From Beta vulgaris subsp. vulgaris (Eukaryota; Streptophyta; Magnoliopsida; Caryophyllales; Amaranthaceae): a stretch of 64,000 nucleotides of DNA. The DNA lies in contig NC_079205.1 of NCBI RefSeq assembly GCF_026745355.1, forward strand, positions 60,936,593 through 61,000,592. The letters are read 5' to 3'. The first letter of the stretch is position 1, and every line of letters starts with the position of its first letter. Below are positions 23,334 to 34,257 of the stretch, one piece after another. A program made the position numbers and the translations under genes. The notes beneath the pieces are model-generated. The model saw nothing but the letters and a program-made list of their open reading frames with translations. It had not been told where the DNA came from and did not search any database.

Positions 23334-24290
23334 ATATGCTCTTGCAAACCTGATTTTTTTTTTTTGTATCATTCAAGCCTTTTGGAGCACTATTGGAAAA
23401 AAGAAAGTTCTTTCGTCGCACTTGAAGTAAAAGTAAACACTTTGACAATAAGGGTCCGTTTGGTAGAGTGTAAAACGTTTTCCTTGAAAACTATTTTCCT
23501 ATTTTACATTGTTTGGTTTGGTGTAAAATATTAAAATGTAAAACTTGGGATGGAAAACCATTTTCCACCCCATTGAAAACATTTTCCCCCAAAATTGGGA
23601 GGAAAACATTTTCCACCACTCCTCTTTGTACATTCCTTTTACTACCTCTTTCATTTTCCTTGTTTTCCATCATTTTTCTTACATCGAACCAAACAACGGA
23701 AAACTAATTTTGGAATTGTGTTTTCCATTGTAAATTGTTTTCCATGAAAATCATTTTACACTGAAAATGTTTTACGCCCTACCAAACGGAGCCTAAGTGT
23801 TAGAAATTTATAATATCCTTTTCATCCTTTGGCTGTTCTGCTATTAGCTGTTTAAGCAGGGTCGTGTGATGTTGTGCATCTCCTGTAATGTTAAGAGGTT
23901 TATTTGCATTTACTTGTTGATTGATTCTGGATAGGAAAACTATCACTTATTTATCAAGCTAAGCATTTCCTGGTTCCACTGATTGCTTGCATCTCATCTA
24001 TGAAACTGGATAGGAGTATTTGGTTTGTTTTGTCATAATTCCCAAATTTGGTTTTGTGCTTGAATATGCTTTGTTACCGATTTATTGATGGTTCGACATA
24101 TGCGATAAACTCATCGGGGTGATTTCAACTTTGGCAGGTTATACATACACAAGGCCGTTATTTATTTGATGATGCAGCAAGCTATCAAGGGAAGTTAATC
24201 CCCGCTTGAAAACATTTTTGTAATTTACGAGAGTTGAATGTAGAATATCTGAAGAAATGTGACTTTGAAGCTTTTGTTGTCACAGCACAC
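23334..24290 (+). other. KRI1 3' flank, source of copies in the dirigent array
   Basis: Non-coding sequence from TATATGCTCTTGCAAACC to about CACAGCACACTTATG. It is recognisably repeated at 32626-33250 and, in part, at 42216-42740. A possible splice acceptor (CTTTGGCAG at about 24130) suggests a spliced 3' untranslated region, but this cannot be proved here. It contains the Tourist-like MITE listed separately. Confidence 0.6.
23452..23793. mobile_element. Tourist/PIF-Harbinger-type MITE
   Basis: The ends GGGTCCGTTTGGTAGAGTG and, inverted, GGCTCCGTTTGGTAGGGCG are flanked by TAA on both sides (23449-23451, 23794-23796). The interior is rich in GGAAAACATTTTCC. The duplicated copy of this flank at about 32700 lacks it, so it inserted after duplication or was not carried along. 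Confidence 0.85.
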
Positions 24291-25079
24291 TTATGATCTT
24301 TGTAGTCATCTTCAATCTTACAACATTCTTCTGATTTTTAGGGAGTTTTTGTGTAAATTAGTTATTTAGTTTACAAAGTACTCTGACCAATACTGTAGAA
24401 TGGCAAATTTTTGTCTGTCTACAATTTTGCTTTCTGATATTGATTTGTTCTACCATCGTTTTCTTCTTGATTGAAATATTTTCAGTCAGTTGAATTCTCT
24501 AATTGACTGAGTATTCAATTGTTATTCCTCATTCCTTTCTGTTTTCAAGCTTTCTTTTTGCAGATTGTAAGGCTTGACTCTGATAAAGCGTAGAATAAAT
24601 AATAAATGTAAGAAAAAGAGTTGAAGATCATGTTCATGTATTTGAAGTCGCAGGTTGATTCTGCATTATAAAAGCGTTGAATACATGAGAAATATATTGT
24701 TGTTTGAATGACATTAGACAAACTCTTCTAATGAGAAGAATACCAAACAAGTTGGGTTGGAGATTTGAAAATATTATTATGTGTCATTGTTGTCGAGATG
24801 AATCTAATAAGATCACGATCTAAACCATTATTATCTTTAATTGTTTACAAGTAAAAATTATATGAAAACCTTGATATTTATAGATAGATATTGAGGCACA
24901 TCAAGAGGATCTCACATAATAGCAAGTCTTGTGTAAGATCGTCTTAATAAAGTTTATGAGTCCACTTTATTTATTTTTTGCTATAAAAGGGTCGGTATTT
25001 AAGTTAAAGCGGTCATTTTGTTAAGCTAAAGAGGGAACTTTTTTGATAAAAAGTTACATTAAAATAGTCACTTTTAATA

Positions 25080-25200
25080 GCAAAAGCTATGGGGCATAAG
25101 AAGTATACTTTTCCTGTAGTAATTTTAGGTACTATTGCGTGTAACGTAGGTTTAGCGGTTTTAGAACCATCAATGATCGGTGAGCAGGCGGATCCGGATT
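25080..25200 (+). other. Plastid-derived petD fragment (NUPT)
   Basis: The translation contains AKAMGHK then [25 protein letters not shown] and ADP, which is the cytochrome b6-f subunit IV sequence. About a dozen codons present in plastid petD between the GH and FPVV parts are missing. Homology stops abruptly on both sides and there is no start codon or full domain, so this is an old nuclear insertion of chloroplast DNA rather than a gene. Confidence 0.85.
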
Positions 25201-25364
25201 ATAGAGTTACCCCCATATTATTTTAAACCATGGCGATTCAGTCTTTTATAAGAATTTATATTCACTTAATATGTTTATCCTTAAATTATATAAATCATTT
25301 TCATAATTGGTGGTCAAAGTCTCAAACAGGAGTAAGTAAATAAGGTATTTCCTAAAAAAAATAG

Positions 25365-25960
25365 GGTAAAAGTCCAAATGTTAGTGTTAATAGGAAAATT
25401 TGCCAAACAAAAACCTTTTACGAGTCATTTTTGCGAAAAAACCTTATAAAGCATTTTTTGCGAAAACAAACCAAAATTAATTTTTTTTTGCGAAAACAAA
25501 CCTAGTATCATTTTTCGATGTCGACCATAGAATTTCCGACGTTAACCACCTCTAAGCCACCACTACCAACACCTACCCCAGCCCCCACCCACCCCTGCAT
25601 CCCCCACTTCACCCCTAGCTCAACCCCCACTACCTGCAGCCCACCCCACTCCTACCAGCAGCCCCCAACCCATCCCTCCCCCTCAAGCGGCAACCCCCCC
25701 CCCCACCCCACTTCACCCCTACAATCTCTCCTCTCCCTTCTTCCCTCCCCCCTCCCCCCTCTCCTCTCCCTTCATCCATCTCCCCCCCCATCGAAGCCCA
25801 CCCCACCCCCCGCAGCCCCCTCCGCAACCCAGAAAATCTGAACCCCCACCACCACATGACCATAACCCATGAACCCCCCCCCCACACCACATGACCATAA
25901 TACCATGAAACCCCCCACCACCACCACGAAACCTACTACCCACTACCACCACAAATGAAA
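25365..25960. repeat. Left half of a foldback-like element with C-rich arm
   Basis: Starts with AT-rich sequence repeating TTTTTTGCGAAAACAAACC (twice) and TTTCCGACGTTAACCACC, then CCACCCC-rich low-complexity DNA to about 25960, including a repeated CCACATGACCATAA. It resembles the left arms of the elements at 19269-20109 and 40581-41107, but I find no matching inverted right arm. The 107-codon proline-rich frame is not credible as a gene. Confidence 0.4.
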
Positions 25961-26247
25961 CGGAAACTATCAAAAATCGAAGAACGAAAACCATTGAATC
26001 TGTTTTTTTTGGACAAGTTTTCCTTATTAATTTACAAGGAAAAAAGTACATATAAATAGGGGTGTGCATCGGTTCAGGACCACACTGAAACCGGCTGGAC
26101 CGGTGGATAAAAATCTGCCTTGTTCTTGGATCGGGACCGGACTGGAAACATACAGTGATATATCGGGAATGAAAAACAATTTCTGGTTCCCTGTTTTTAG
26201 TTTAAAAAACACTAAAAAGTGAAAACAAAATACGATAACGAACCGGC

Positions 26248-27207
26248 CAGGGGCGGATCTACTGGGGGTACAGTGGGCACAGCTGTACCCCCATTTTCAA
26301 AAAAAAAATGTGAAGGAAATAAAAGAAAAAAAAAAAACGGGCTCAAAACTGACAAAAGCACGCTCATTAATCTCTCTCACTAACGCCGCACGCGTCCCTA
26401 TTCTCCCTAATGCTACTCCTTCTTTCTCTCTCCTCTGGTCAGTCTAAAGCTCTTTGTTCTTTTCTCTCTCTTTCTTTTTTTTCGCCTGCCGGAGCAGTAT
26501 TAGGGCTGCCGGATTTTTTCTTTCTTTTTCTTTTTCGTGAGCCGACTTGTAGACGTTGTCGGTTGTTGTCGGCTTTTTGCAGCCGGTGCCGAAGCCGACT
26601 TGTAGACGTTGTCGGTTGTTGTCGCCACGAGCCCATGAGACGCCACCCACCACCGCCGGCCACACTCGAACCGTCGAACGGCAGTAGCCAGTAAGAACTA
26701 AAAAGCACAACTCAATCTTGAACAGTTGAACGCCAGTGTAAGCCCCACTTTCTGTTTTTTAAATTTTTTATAATTTCTGATAATTTATAAATGATAGATT
26801 TCTCATTTTGATATGAATTCAGAATTAATATGTTGTGCAAGTGTGAATTATGAAATTAAGAGGTAGCTCTTCATTTTCTCTCTCCTTGGGAAACTAGTTA
26901 GAAAACCCCATTGCACATATTATTTTCTTAATTTCTATCTAGCTGGTTTCATTTGTTAGTAGCGAATTATTAGTAAGAATGTTAATAACCGAATTTGTTA
27001 GTAGTGCTTAGCAACGCGTGATAAGTAACTTAGAAAACTTATGTATTTTTGTCGTTTTAAATTAGTTGTAATCTGAATCATTAATTAATATTGGCATTGT
27101 ATTTTGATTTGAATTTTTAGTCGTAACTTAACTCAAGTATTGTATTTTGTTTTATTTGAATTTTTCTCATCCGTACCCCCATCCCGTAATTCCTAAATAC
27201 GCCACTG
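26248..27207. mobile_element. hAT-type element with 8-bp target duplication
   Basis: The inverted ends CAGGGGCGGAT and ATACGCCACTG are flanked by identical 8-bp repeats GAACCGGC (26240-26247, 27208-27215). Subterminal GTACCCCC motifs occur at both ends. At 960 bp and without a transposase frame it is non-autonomous. Internally GACTTGTAGACGTTGTCGG occurs twice (about 26544 and 26598), giving overlapping spurious frames on both strands. Confidence 0.85.
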
Positions 27208-27253
27208 GAACCGGCTCGGAAAAAAAAAACACACGGACTCACACAAACACGGT

Positions 27254-27930
27254 TTGAAGCTGTGGGAAATCATGTGGAACAAATTACTCGATCATATATT
27301 TTTCTCCTTCGCAAAGCTTCAAAATAATAAGTTTCTCCTTAATAGTTTCTGGGTTTTTATTTATTTATTTCGGGAGGTCTAAATATGGCTACGAAACACC
27401 ACCTATGACCTATGGCAGGTTTCCCATTTGCCCCATATGCTGCAACTGCTATTTCTCAGTATGAGGTCTTCCTTCTTTGGCAACAATGGTAACTTATTTA
27501 CCCTCTATATATTTTCTTTGAAATTTTCTCTTTTCTTGATTTTGGATGCAATTGATAAACTTTAAAATTGAGCCAAACACAAGCCAACATCGGAGGAGAG
27601 TCGTTCCATCCATCCTAACACCAGTTGCAAATAGGTGGATTAGTTAAATAGTTCGCTAATATTATATGTTAGTCATTCTCTTTCTCTTTATACAACTTGG
27701 AAAAATCACATGCGGGTTTTACGGTTATTTCACGTGAAATTGTATGGGATTGGGTACTGGGTTGCTTACTTGCATGTAACGTACGTTTGATGTTTTTAGT
27801 GAATATTTTGTTGATTCTTGCTTATGCTTGAATTAATGATTCTCATGTTACTAATTAGTATTTGCTACATTTATTGCTACATTTAAATAGGTCTAAAGTT
27901 GTCAAGGTTTGAGTTTTGATAGCAAGTGTG
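27254..27930 (+). pseudogene. Truncated VIPP1 copy (exon 1, intron 1, end of exon 2), unit A
   Basis: This matches the 5' leader, exon 1 and intron 1 of the intact VIPP1 gene at 47.8-48.6 kb: GTGGAACAAATTACTCGATC, TTTCTGGGTTTTTATTTATT, ATGGCTACGAAACACCACC, TTTGGCAACAATGGTAACTT and GTTGTCAAGGTTTGAGTTTT. A one-base loss after codon 4 shifts the frame and a stop follows. The codons for the middle of the transit peptide and nearly all of exon 2 are deleted. It cannot make protein. It lies just upstream of dirigent gene A and marks the left edge of the duplicated unit. Confidence 0.88.
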
Positions 27931-28049
27931 GTAATTTGTTAATAAGAGACTCGGAATATTCATGCCTACTAATAAAATCCTAATAAAATCTTCAAGAATT
28001 TGTTATAATCTTCAAAAAGTTTAATTTTATTAGGCTTGCTAAATAAAAT

Positions 28050-28304
28050 TTCCCGTTTTTAAATAAGTGCAACATTTGCATAGTGTTTACTATTCACAGT
28101 TTAAACTTTAATTAGCTTTGGTGATTTACATTTTAGGAAAAACATAGTCATGTGCGATCTTGTTAGATTCGTCTGAATGTGAAGTTTTTTAATATCAACT
28201 ATTTATAATTTTTACTTATTGATAATTGAAGATATTAATGGTTAAAATAATGCATTGGCAAACGTAAAAACAAGAAGTGTTGCACTTATTTAGAAACGGA
28301 GGAA
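28050..28304. mobile_element. Stowaway MITE (copy 5), right end interrupted
   Basis: The left end CCCGTTTTTAAATAAGTGCAAC pairs with GTTGCACTTATTTAGAAACGG at the right. The expected GGAG-TA terminus resumes at 28578 after an inserted MITE. Confidence 0.75.
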
Positions 28305-28577
28305 GGACCTGTTCTCTTCGGCATAAAACAGCTGAACTGAACTGATCTGAACTGAACTGATCTGGATTGAACTGAACTGAACTGAATTGAACTGAACTAA
28401 ACTGAATTGAACTGAACTGGAATGAATAGTGATATGTGAGAGTAAAAGTATTGTCAATAGCTGAACTGAACTGGTCTGAACTGAACTGAATTGAACTGAA
28501 CTGAATTGAACTGAACTGATCTGAACTGAATTGAATTGAATTGAATTGAACTGAAAATAAGCTGGCGAGAACAGGCC
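28305..28577. mobile_element. hAT-like MITE of the (GAACT)n family
   Basis: The ends GGACCTGTTCTCTTCGGCAT and, inverted, GGCCTGTTCTCGCCAG surround runs of GAACTGAACTGAATT. The flanks CGGAGGAA and CGGAGTAT agree at 6 of 8 positions, a plausible 8-bp target duplication. It is inserted in the right terminus of the Stowaway copy. Related copies: 34258-34395, 12585-12705. Confidence 0.7.
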
Positions 28578-29029
28578 CGGAGTATATTAGTATTGTTTAT
28601 GAGTATTATATGAGACGTGAGATAATTAGACAATATGTATAACGAATGACTTTTTCCAATGCAAGTTGTGCATGTATAAGGATAAGCATTAAAATCAATG
28701 TGAGATAGAATACGGAACCAAAATACTACGAAAAAGTACGTATCACTTCATTATACAATACTTATTACATCAACAAAAACTTTATTTAGGATATAAACAA
28801 ACTTAATCATGAGAAGGCATAATTACATTATTAAAATCAAAGTCAATGGGGCTATCTTGCATTAGCAAGAACCAACATCGATTATCATCGTAAATCATAA
28901 TTAGTGTTTGGATAAGCCACATGCACACAAGATAATTGGACAACATTTAAAGTAATGAAATAGAGTTAATTTTTCAAAGAATGAAATAACGTTGTTGAAG
29001 GATGTTTCTATAATGGTCATAAAGGTAAT

Positions 29030-29611
29030 TTAAGAGTGAATTAAGGTAACATTGTAATGAACAATGAGATATCCGGTAGTAAAATCAAGATGATAAATTC
29101 GGGCCAAAGTATATCCGCGGGCCATTCTAAAAAGTCCGGTCGCTCCAATAACCGGTAGTTCTCTAATCGAATTCACAAATGAGTTTCGGCCCAAAGTAGT
29201 GAAAGTACTTCCATTATAGATCCCATCAGTTAAGCTATAAGTTATGCCCAACATAAAGTCCACCTCTGTTTGGGAGTCTGACCCAAAGAAACCTTGGGCC
29301 CGGCCTATAAGTTTAGAGTTAACATCTGGGCCAACAGTGAGTCTACCATCAACCATAAACAAGTTGCCGAAGGCTGTGAATGGTGGGTTGGGCTGTGGTG
29401 GTTGGGCCTGACCGATTAAAGCAACAGTTGCATTTTCACCAAATGCAAATTCATGGTAGTAGAATTGTATGGTAGTTTTTTTCTCGTGGCCAAAAGAGCA
29501 TGTTTTGGCCCATGAAAGTGTTTCGGGCTTATGAGCCCAAATATAGCTCAAGTTTGTCACATAAATTGTGAATATCAAGAATTTAAGAAAAGAAAATGAA
29601 GACCTTGTCAT
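29030..29611 (-). CDS. DIR: Dirigent protein A
   Basis: Secreted dirigent protein, a beta-barrel that steers stereoselective coupling of phenoxy radicals in lignan or lignin-type synthesis; the substrate is not known here. 193 residues, one exon, the usual family length. ATG 29611 was chosen: the frame can be extended by seven codons only through a non-ATG codon, and copy C starts at the same Met. Residues 1-26 are a signal peptide; the domain follows, with IQFYYHEFAFGENATVALIG, TAFGNLFMVDG, GRAQGFFGSDSQ, YNGSTFTTLGRNSF and ELPVIGATGLFRMARGYTLA. N-glycosylation sequons are at Asn60, 133 and 187. A TATA box lies 100-107 bp upstream. First of three tandem paralogues, nearest to copy B. Confidence 0.95.
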   Translation of the reverse strand: MTRSSFSFLKFLIFTIYVTNLSYIWAHKPETLSWAKTCSFGHEKKTTIQFYYHEFAFGENATVALIGQAQPPQPNPPFTAFGNLFMVDGRLTVGPDVNSKLIGRAQGFFGSDSQTEVDFMLGITYSLTDGIYNGSTFTTLGRNSFVNSIRELPVIGATGLFRMARGYTLARIYHLDFTTGYLIVHYNVTLIHS

Positions 29612-29710
29612 TTCTCTTAAATTTGGTTGCAAACAAAGTTTTCTTTGTAACTTTTTGTTATAACTTGTGTTTTGTTTTGATATGTTTTGTTTTTGGGGAA
29701 TTTAGGGGGG

Positions 29711-29718
29711 TTTATATA
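29711..29718 (-). promoter_or_regulatory. TATA box of dirigent A
   Basis: TATATAAA on the minus strand inside CCTTATATAAACCCCCC, 100 bp before the ATG. The same block is at 36431 (copy B) and 44589 (copy C), so the core promoter was duplicated with the gene. Confidence 0.7.
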
Positions 29719-29719
29719 A

Positions 29720-32625
29720 GGAAATTTTTAGTGGAAGAGAATCTTATATGTATTTGACTTTTATTTATTTTATGTGTTGTGTATGATGGATGACAATTGA
29801 TACTGCAGCCACAAGCTAAGTCACAACTTAGCTTTCTTTGAAAAAATTCTACTCAAGACAACTTGGCAAATTAATGCTAAGTTATGTATTGGGGAAGTGT
29901 TATTATGGATATGTTAAGAAAAGTATTTTATCTTCTTTTGGAAAAAATAGAATAAAAATTATTAAAAGAGACGGTCTAATTTTAATATACAAGTAGACCT
30001 AATCACTAAATGAATCAAACTAGTCACCGAAAGAAATTAACTTAGTCATTATCGGACTAATTCTCTTTTATTGGGCTTATCATTGCCTAATTTTAATTTA
30101 AAAGTAGGCAGTCTCTTACAAGACAAACTCAAAATAGAATAAGTATATCATGTACACTAATACTTTAATATCATCATTATCGTCCTTTTCAAGTTAGTGA
30201 GAAAGATGGTATTGGCTTTGATCATTCTTATTTTTGGATAACTTAGGTCTAACTTTATACTATGGGTGCTCGAAAACAGGATAGGACTAAAAATGGACCG
30301 GACTCAAACTAAAGCCAACTGAATCAGTCTTCAGGTCAAAAAATATAAATTTTGATTTTAGAACTGATCCAGTCAAAAATCGGATTTGGATTGAAACGAT
30401 TTTTTTCGTTTAAATATATCTATACAAATTAAATAACTAAAATGAATAATTCTCTCATTTAATGTGTTGGGAAGATTACTATATTATGAATTATTTCATA
30501 TTATACTTTCAAAAAGCCTAGAACAATTAGTTATATTTATGTATCTTTTCAGGTTTGCTTCATTTCATGTAATCAACATACATTAAAAATTGAAAACATG
30601 CTCAATACAAGATTTAACCACGTGAACTCAAGTTAATACAATAAAGTTTTAATCAATGAGCTATGCACCTTAAGATGCTACTCTTTTGACATGAACATAT
30701 TAATAATTTTGAGGTATCGCCGGGACCTAATAACTAGTTTAACGGTGAAAAGAAGGAAATTCTTTGCTCTCTTATGCTTTACTCTTTCTATTAAGAATCC
30801 AACTGAACATAAACGAGTCAAATAAATACACCAATTACTTCTATTTATAACCACAATAATCAATTAATACTAATAACAAAGAGATAATGATATAGGTTTT
30901 CTTATGCATCACTAACTTAACTTTTAAAATCGTTTAGATATATCATATGTAGATGTCATATTAGTTAGATTTGTTCCGCATTTGAATAGAGTTATAATAT
31001 GAATTGACTTGTTCCTCATTTGAATCAAAAAAATAAAGTGGCATATTGGTTGGACTTATTCCTTATCTTAACCCAAAAAAAAGAAAATGTCATATTGGTA
31101 TGTATTGATAGCAATAAACTATGTTGTATGATCAGAAAAATATAACACAAAGTTGAATTCCAAATGTTAATTGTATACTGTGAGTTTAAATATACACACA
31201 TGATGGAGTTCTCTTCACCGCAATATCAGTGAATTGTGACATAAGGGCACCTAAGAACATGAACGATCGCAGAACATGCGCAGATGAAGGATTTCATTGA
31301 CTTACGTTGGCGTGAGTGGTTAAGTTTTGCTCCTTAACCAAGGTCTCGGGTTCGAGTTTTGGGTATGGAAAAAATCCCAATTGGGAGAGATGTTGTCTTT
31401 TGAGGTACTCATGCAAACTCCTGCAGAATATTAGTCTACTCGCTGAAGGCGGTGGAGAACTCGTAGTAGTAGGACAAAAAAAAATCTATGGTTTATTACT
31501 TTATTTGACGCCTGATGGTAACGAATAACGATAACAGATTTTACAGGTAAATTGTGCACAAAATGTTAATGTCAATATACATGCTATGTGGTATACTATT
31601 TACTATGATATATATGTCCATCTTCAATCATCTCGTTGATTGCGTAAATTTTCTTTTTTGCGTAAAAGTTGCAACGTAAAAAATAAGTCTTCATAGATTA
31701 TGAGATTATCATGTCCCTTCAAGGCTTCAAAGCACTCATAACCATGCTGTCATGCAAGTTAGAGATGAAAGATTAGAAGAAAAACATGTGCAAATGAAAG
31801 ATGTGCAAATGAAATACTTGATCCATGTCAAAATAGATTTTGTGAAAAGCTGGATCAACAAAGAAGTGATCCACATCCAATCATAAAAATTCGAGTATTC
31901 GGTTATTTGGATGGATCGGATTGAATCCACTATCTGATCCAAATATTCGTATTAGATCATTTTTTTATGATTCCAATCAAAGTTTTGATTCCAAATGATA
32001 CTGCACAATTCACAGTTCATATAAGCCTAGTGGCGGTTAACCCTGTTAGTCAATAAGGACATTTGAGAGTATTAGCATAAAATTAAACGGTATTCCATGT
32101 ATTTTGAAAAGTTGGGGGATGCGTCATGAATTTTTTGAAATCTCGGGATACTTGGTGAAAAAACCATTCAATCAGTTATAAGAACAAAATATCATATTCA
32201 TTGAAAAAAAATCCAAGTCTTAACAAACAGATATTTCGGAATATTCGGAATTTAAAAGATCTGATACATATCCGATCCAAAAATCATTTATTTCGGATAC
32301 CCAATTCGAAATACTCGGAAATCAAAATCGGCCGGATAATCGAATCGAATTGATGGATAATCGGGCCATATTGTTCAAAGTGATATAAAATGAGTAATTT
32401 GTTCAGATAGATCAAAAGGATGTAAGGTTTCCCAAACTCTAAAGAACATGTTGGATCTGCTCTATTTTTAGTTAAGGTTAAGCTTTCTGGAGCCCTACAA
32501 CGACAACAATGCCAAAGCCTTAAATTCTAATAGAATGAGGTTGGTTGCACGTGCCAAGATTATTTTTCCTACATATGGTTTTTCACATCGACCCTCTTCT
32601 CACATTACCTTATGTCTAGTTTTAT
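29720..32625. other. Spacer of duplicated unit A
   Basis: No gene. Its blocks recur in unit B with the same order. 29720-30140 pairs with 36440-37750 and 38571-38705. 30240-30480 (TGGGTGCTCGAAAACA) pairs with 36800-37030. 30880-31300 pairs with 39175-39680. 31560-31800 pairs with 39720-40135. 31800-32630 pairs with 41400-42225. Stretches rich in GGATCGGATT / TTCGGATAC resemble hAT interiors that predate the duplication. Confidence 0.65.
31305..31486 (+). mobile_element. SINE-like element
   Basis: It starts GTTGGCGTGAGTGGTTAAG (tRNA-like A box), followed by GGTCTCGGGTTCGAGTTTT (B box), and ends in a short A-run, AAAAAAAAATC. Unit B at 39665-39690 reads straight from TTGACTTA to TGGTTTATT without it, so it inserted in unit A alone. 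The family is uncertain. Confidence 0.7.
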
Positions 32626-33250
32626 ATGCTCTTGCAAACCCGATTTCTTAATTTATATCATTCATTTCCCTTCCGCCTTAATTCCGCGATAGAATCAAGT
32701 GTAAGAATACCCTTTTCAATTTTCACCCTTTGGTTGTTCCACTTCCACTATAAGGTATTTAAGCAAGGCCTGAATTCTACTATGTAGAAGTATCATTTGA
32801 GTACTATTAAGAAATTATTTGCATTCACATATTAATTGATTCTTGATAGGAAAATTATCACATGCTGGCTGCTATATCAAGCAAAAGCATTTCCTGGTTT
32901 CGTCACCATATATCTGAATCTCTACTCTATTCCCCAAGCACACTAATGAAATACTGATTGCTTTCATCTCATCCCAAAGACTGAAATAGGCTTTACTTCG
33001 TTTATGTTGTCTCAATTCCCATATTTGGTTATGTGTTTAAATGTGCTGTGTTAATACTGTTTTATTCATGGTTTGATTTATGCCTTAAACTCATAGGGTG
33101 TCCCTTGTTGAGTAGATGATGGCTGCACTCTGCAAAGATCAGCAAGCTATCAAGTCCCAGAAAACGTTATTGTTTGAAATTTGCGAGAGTTTAATGTTTT
33201 GAAGAACACAAATTTGCTGCCACGGCGCACTTATGTATTAAAACCCTCAT
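32626..33250 (+). other. Copy of the KRI1 3' flank, unit A
   Basis: It aligns with 23334-24290: TATATGCTCTTGCAAACCC, CCCTTTTCAATTTTCACCCTTTGG, GCATTTCCTGGTT, ACTGATTGCTTTCATCTCATC, CAATTCCCATATTTGGTTATGTG, CAGCAAGCTATCAAG and CACGGCGCACTTATGTATT. It is non-coding and lacks the MITE found in the original. Confidence 0.8.
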
Positions 33251-33629
33251 GATTGCTTTAAAAGGATTTAGCATAACTCAAAACAGAGGACAAGAAATTA
33301 ACAATTGTCGCAAACTAACATCAACAATCTAACCAGAAAGAAAAATCAACAAGCATAAAAACTAAAGAGTCATAATATAGATAGGCATACAGATACAGAT
33401 AGTCAGGTAGTAGAGTTCAGCAATCAGCAGCACCACCTCACAGACACGAACAAACAGGAGTTTGAACCATTGATTGTCTGAGAATCAGGCTCAATTTTTT
33501 CCGCAAAAATCAACTAAATTTTTTCCGCAGAAGGCACATATGTTAGATCACGCCTCAGTTTCTCAACATTACCTGGACCACAAACACCCAAATCTACTTC
33601 CATAACACGACAAGTGCATACATCCACAA

Positions 33630-33890
33630 CAACACAACACTTCAACAACGGCAATTCAACAGCACCACTCTTTTCTTTTTCGGCCCCACTGGGGACCCGT
33701 TGGTAAGAAGAAAAATCCTATTGGACCAACACCTCGCTCAGGTCAACCAGCCCAGCTATATAGCTCAACGCTTGAGAGTAGGGGATATAAGAGAATCCCT
33801 ACTCCCACACATAAGTTGGTAGTGGGGTTCGACCTGAGTTCCCTACCACCTTCATCAAGCAAGCTTGGTTAACAATACTGCTACCTAGTG
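33630..33890 (-). mobile_element. Possible tRNA-derived SINE
   Basis: On the minus strand TAGGTAGCAGTATTGTTAACC is followed about 35 bases on by AGGTCGAACCCCACTACC, resembling A and B boxes. The ends are not defined. Weak call from motif spacing only. Confidence 0.3.
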
Positions 33891-33945
33891 TCACGGATTC
33901 TGACCTACCCTTTTAGAATAAAATACTCTGATAGTATGTCTTCGC

Positions 33946-34211
33946 TTAGTCAGTATCATATCTGTGGTGCTCTAACCAACCACGAATACTTCCACTAACT
34001 TCACAATTATTATCAGAATGTAAAATAACGTTGGGTAAACATTCTATTACACAACTGAAGATTGTATAGTGCACTGCTGCAAAACTGTCTTCGCCTGGCA
34101 CAATTGAACAGATGCGCCTGTTATACCAGCCATCATAATAGTGATGATTCGATACTCCCACCTCCCCAACGCTGATATCACGGCCTTCTGCATCCTTAAG
34201 GTGAAGAAACA
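33946..34211 (-). pseudogene. Unrecognised exon-like coding fragment
   Basis: After a good acceptor (TTTTGCAG, ending at 34212) an open frame of about 88 codons runs to TAA at 33946. It contains FLHLKDAEGRDISVGEVG, HHYYDGWYNRRICSIVPG and NVILHSDNNCEVSGSIRGWL. Codon use and length look exon-like and the terminal stop is natural, so it may be the last exon of a captured gene. I do not recognise the family; resemblance to chenopod jasmonate-induced proteins is a guess. No upstream exon was found, and a MITE lies directly upstream at 34258, so it is probably a fragment. Confidence 0.4.
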
Positions 34212-34257
34212 CTGCAAAACATGAAACTCGATAAATAAACAAGGCTGGGAGAATTAA

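Noticed and set aside
25518..26069. Proline-rich plus frame and glycine-rich minus frames
   Set aside because: C-rich low-complexity DNA on opposite strands; no signal peptide, conserved motif or splice structure.
26410..26710. Arg/Ser-rich open frames on both strands
   Set aside because: They lie entirely within the hAT element and overlap in three frames around an internal duplication.
29612..29632. Seven-codon N-terminal extension of dirigent A (and the same at 36332-36352 for B)
   Set aside because: The extension begins with TTG, not ATG. The downstream ATG gives a standard signal peptide and agrees with copy C.
31308..31380. A functional tRNA gene
   Set aside because: A and B boxes are present, but no cloverleaf acceptor stem closes and an A-rich tail follows; a SINE fits better.
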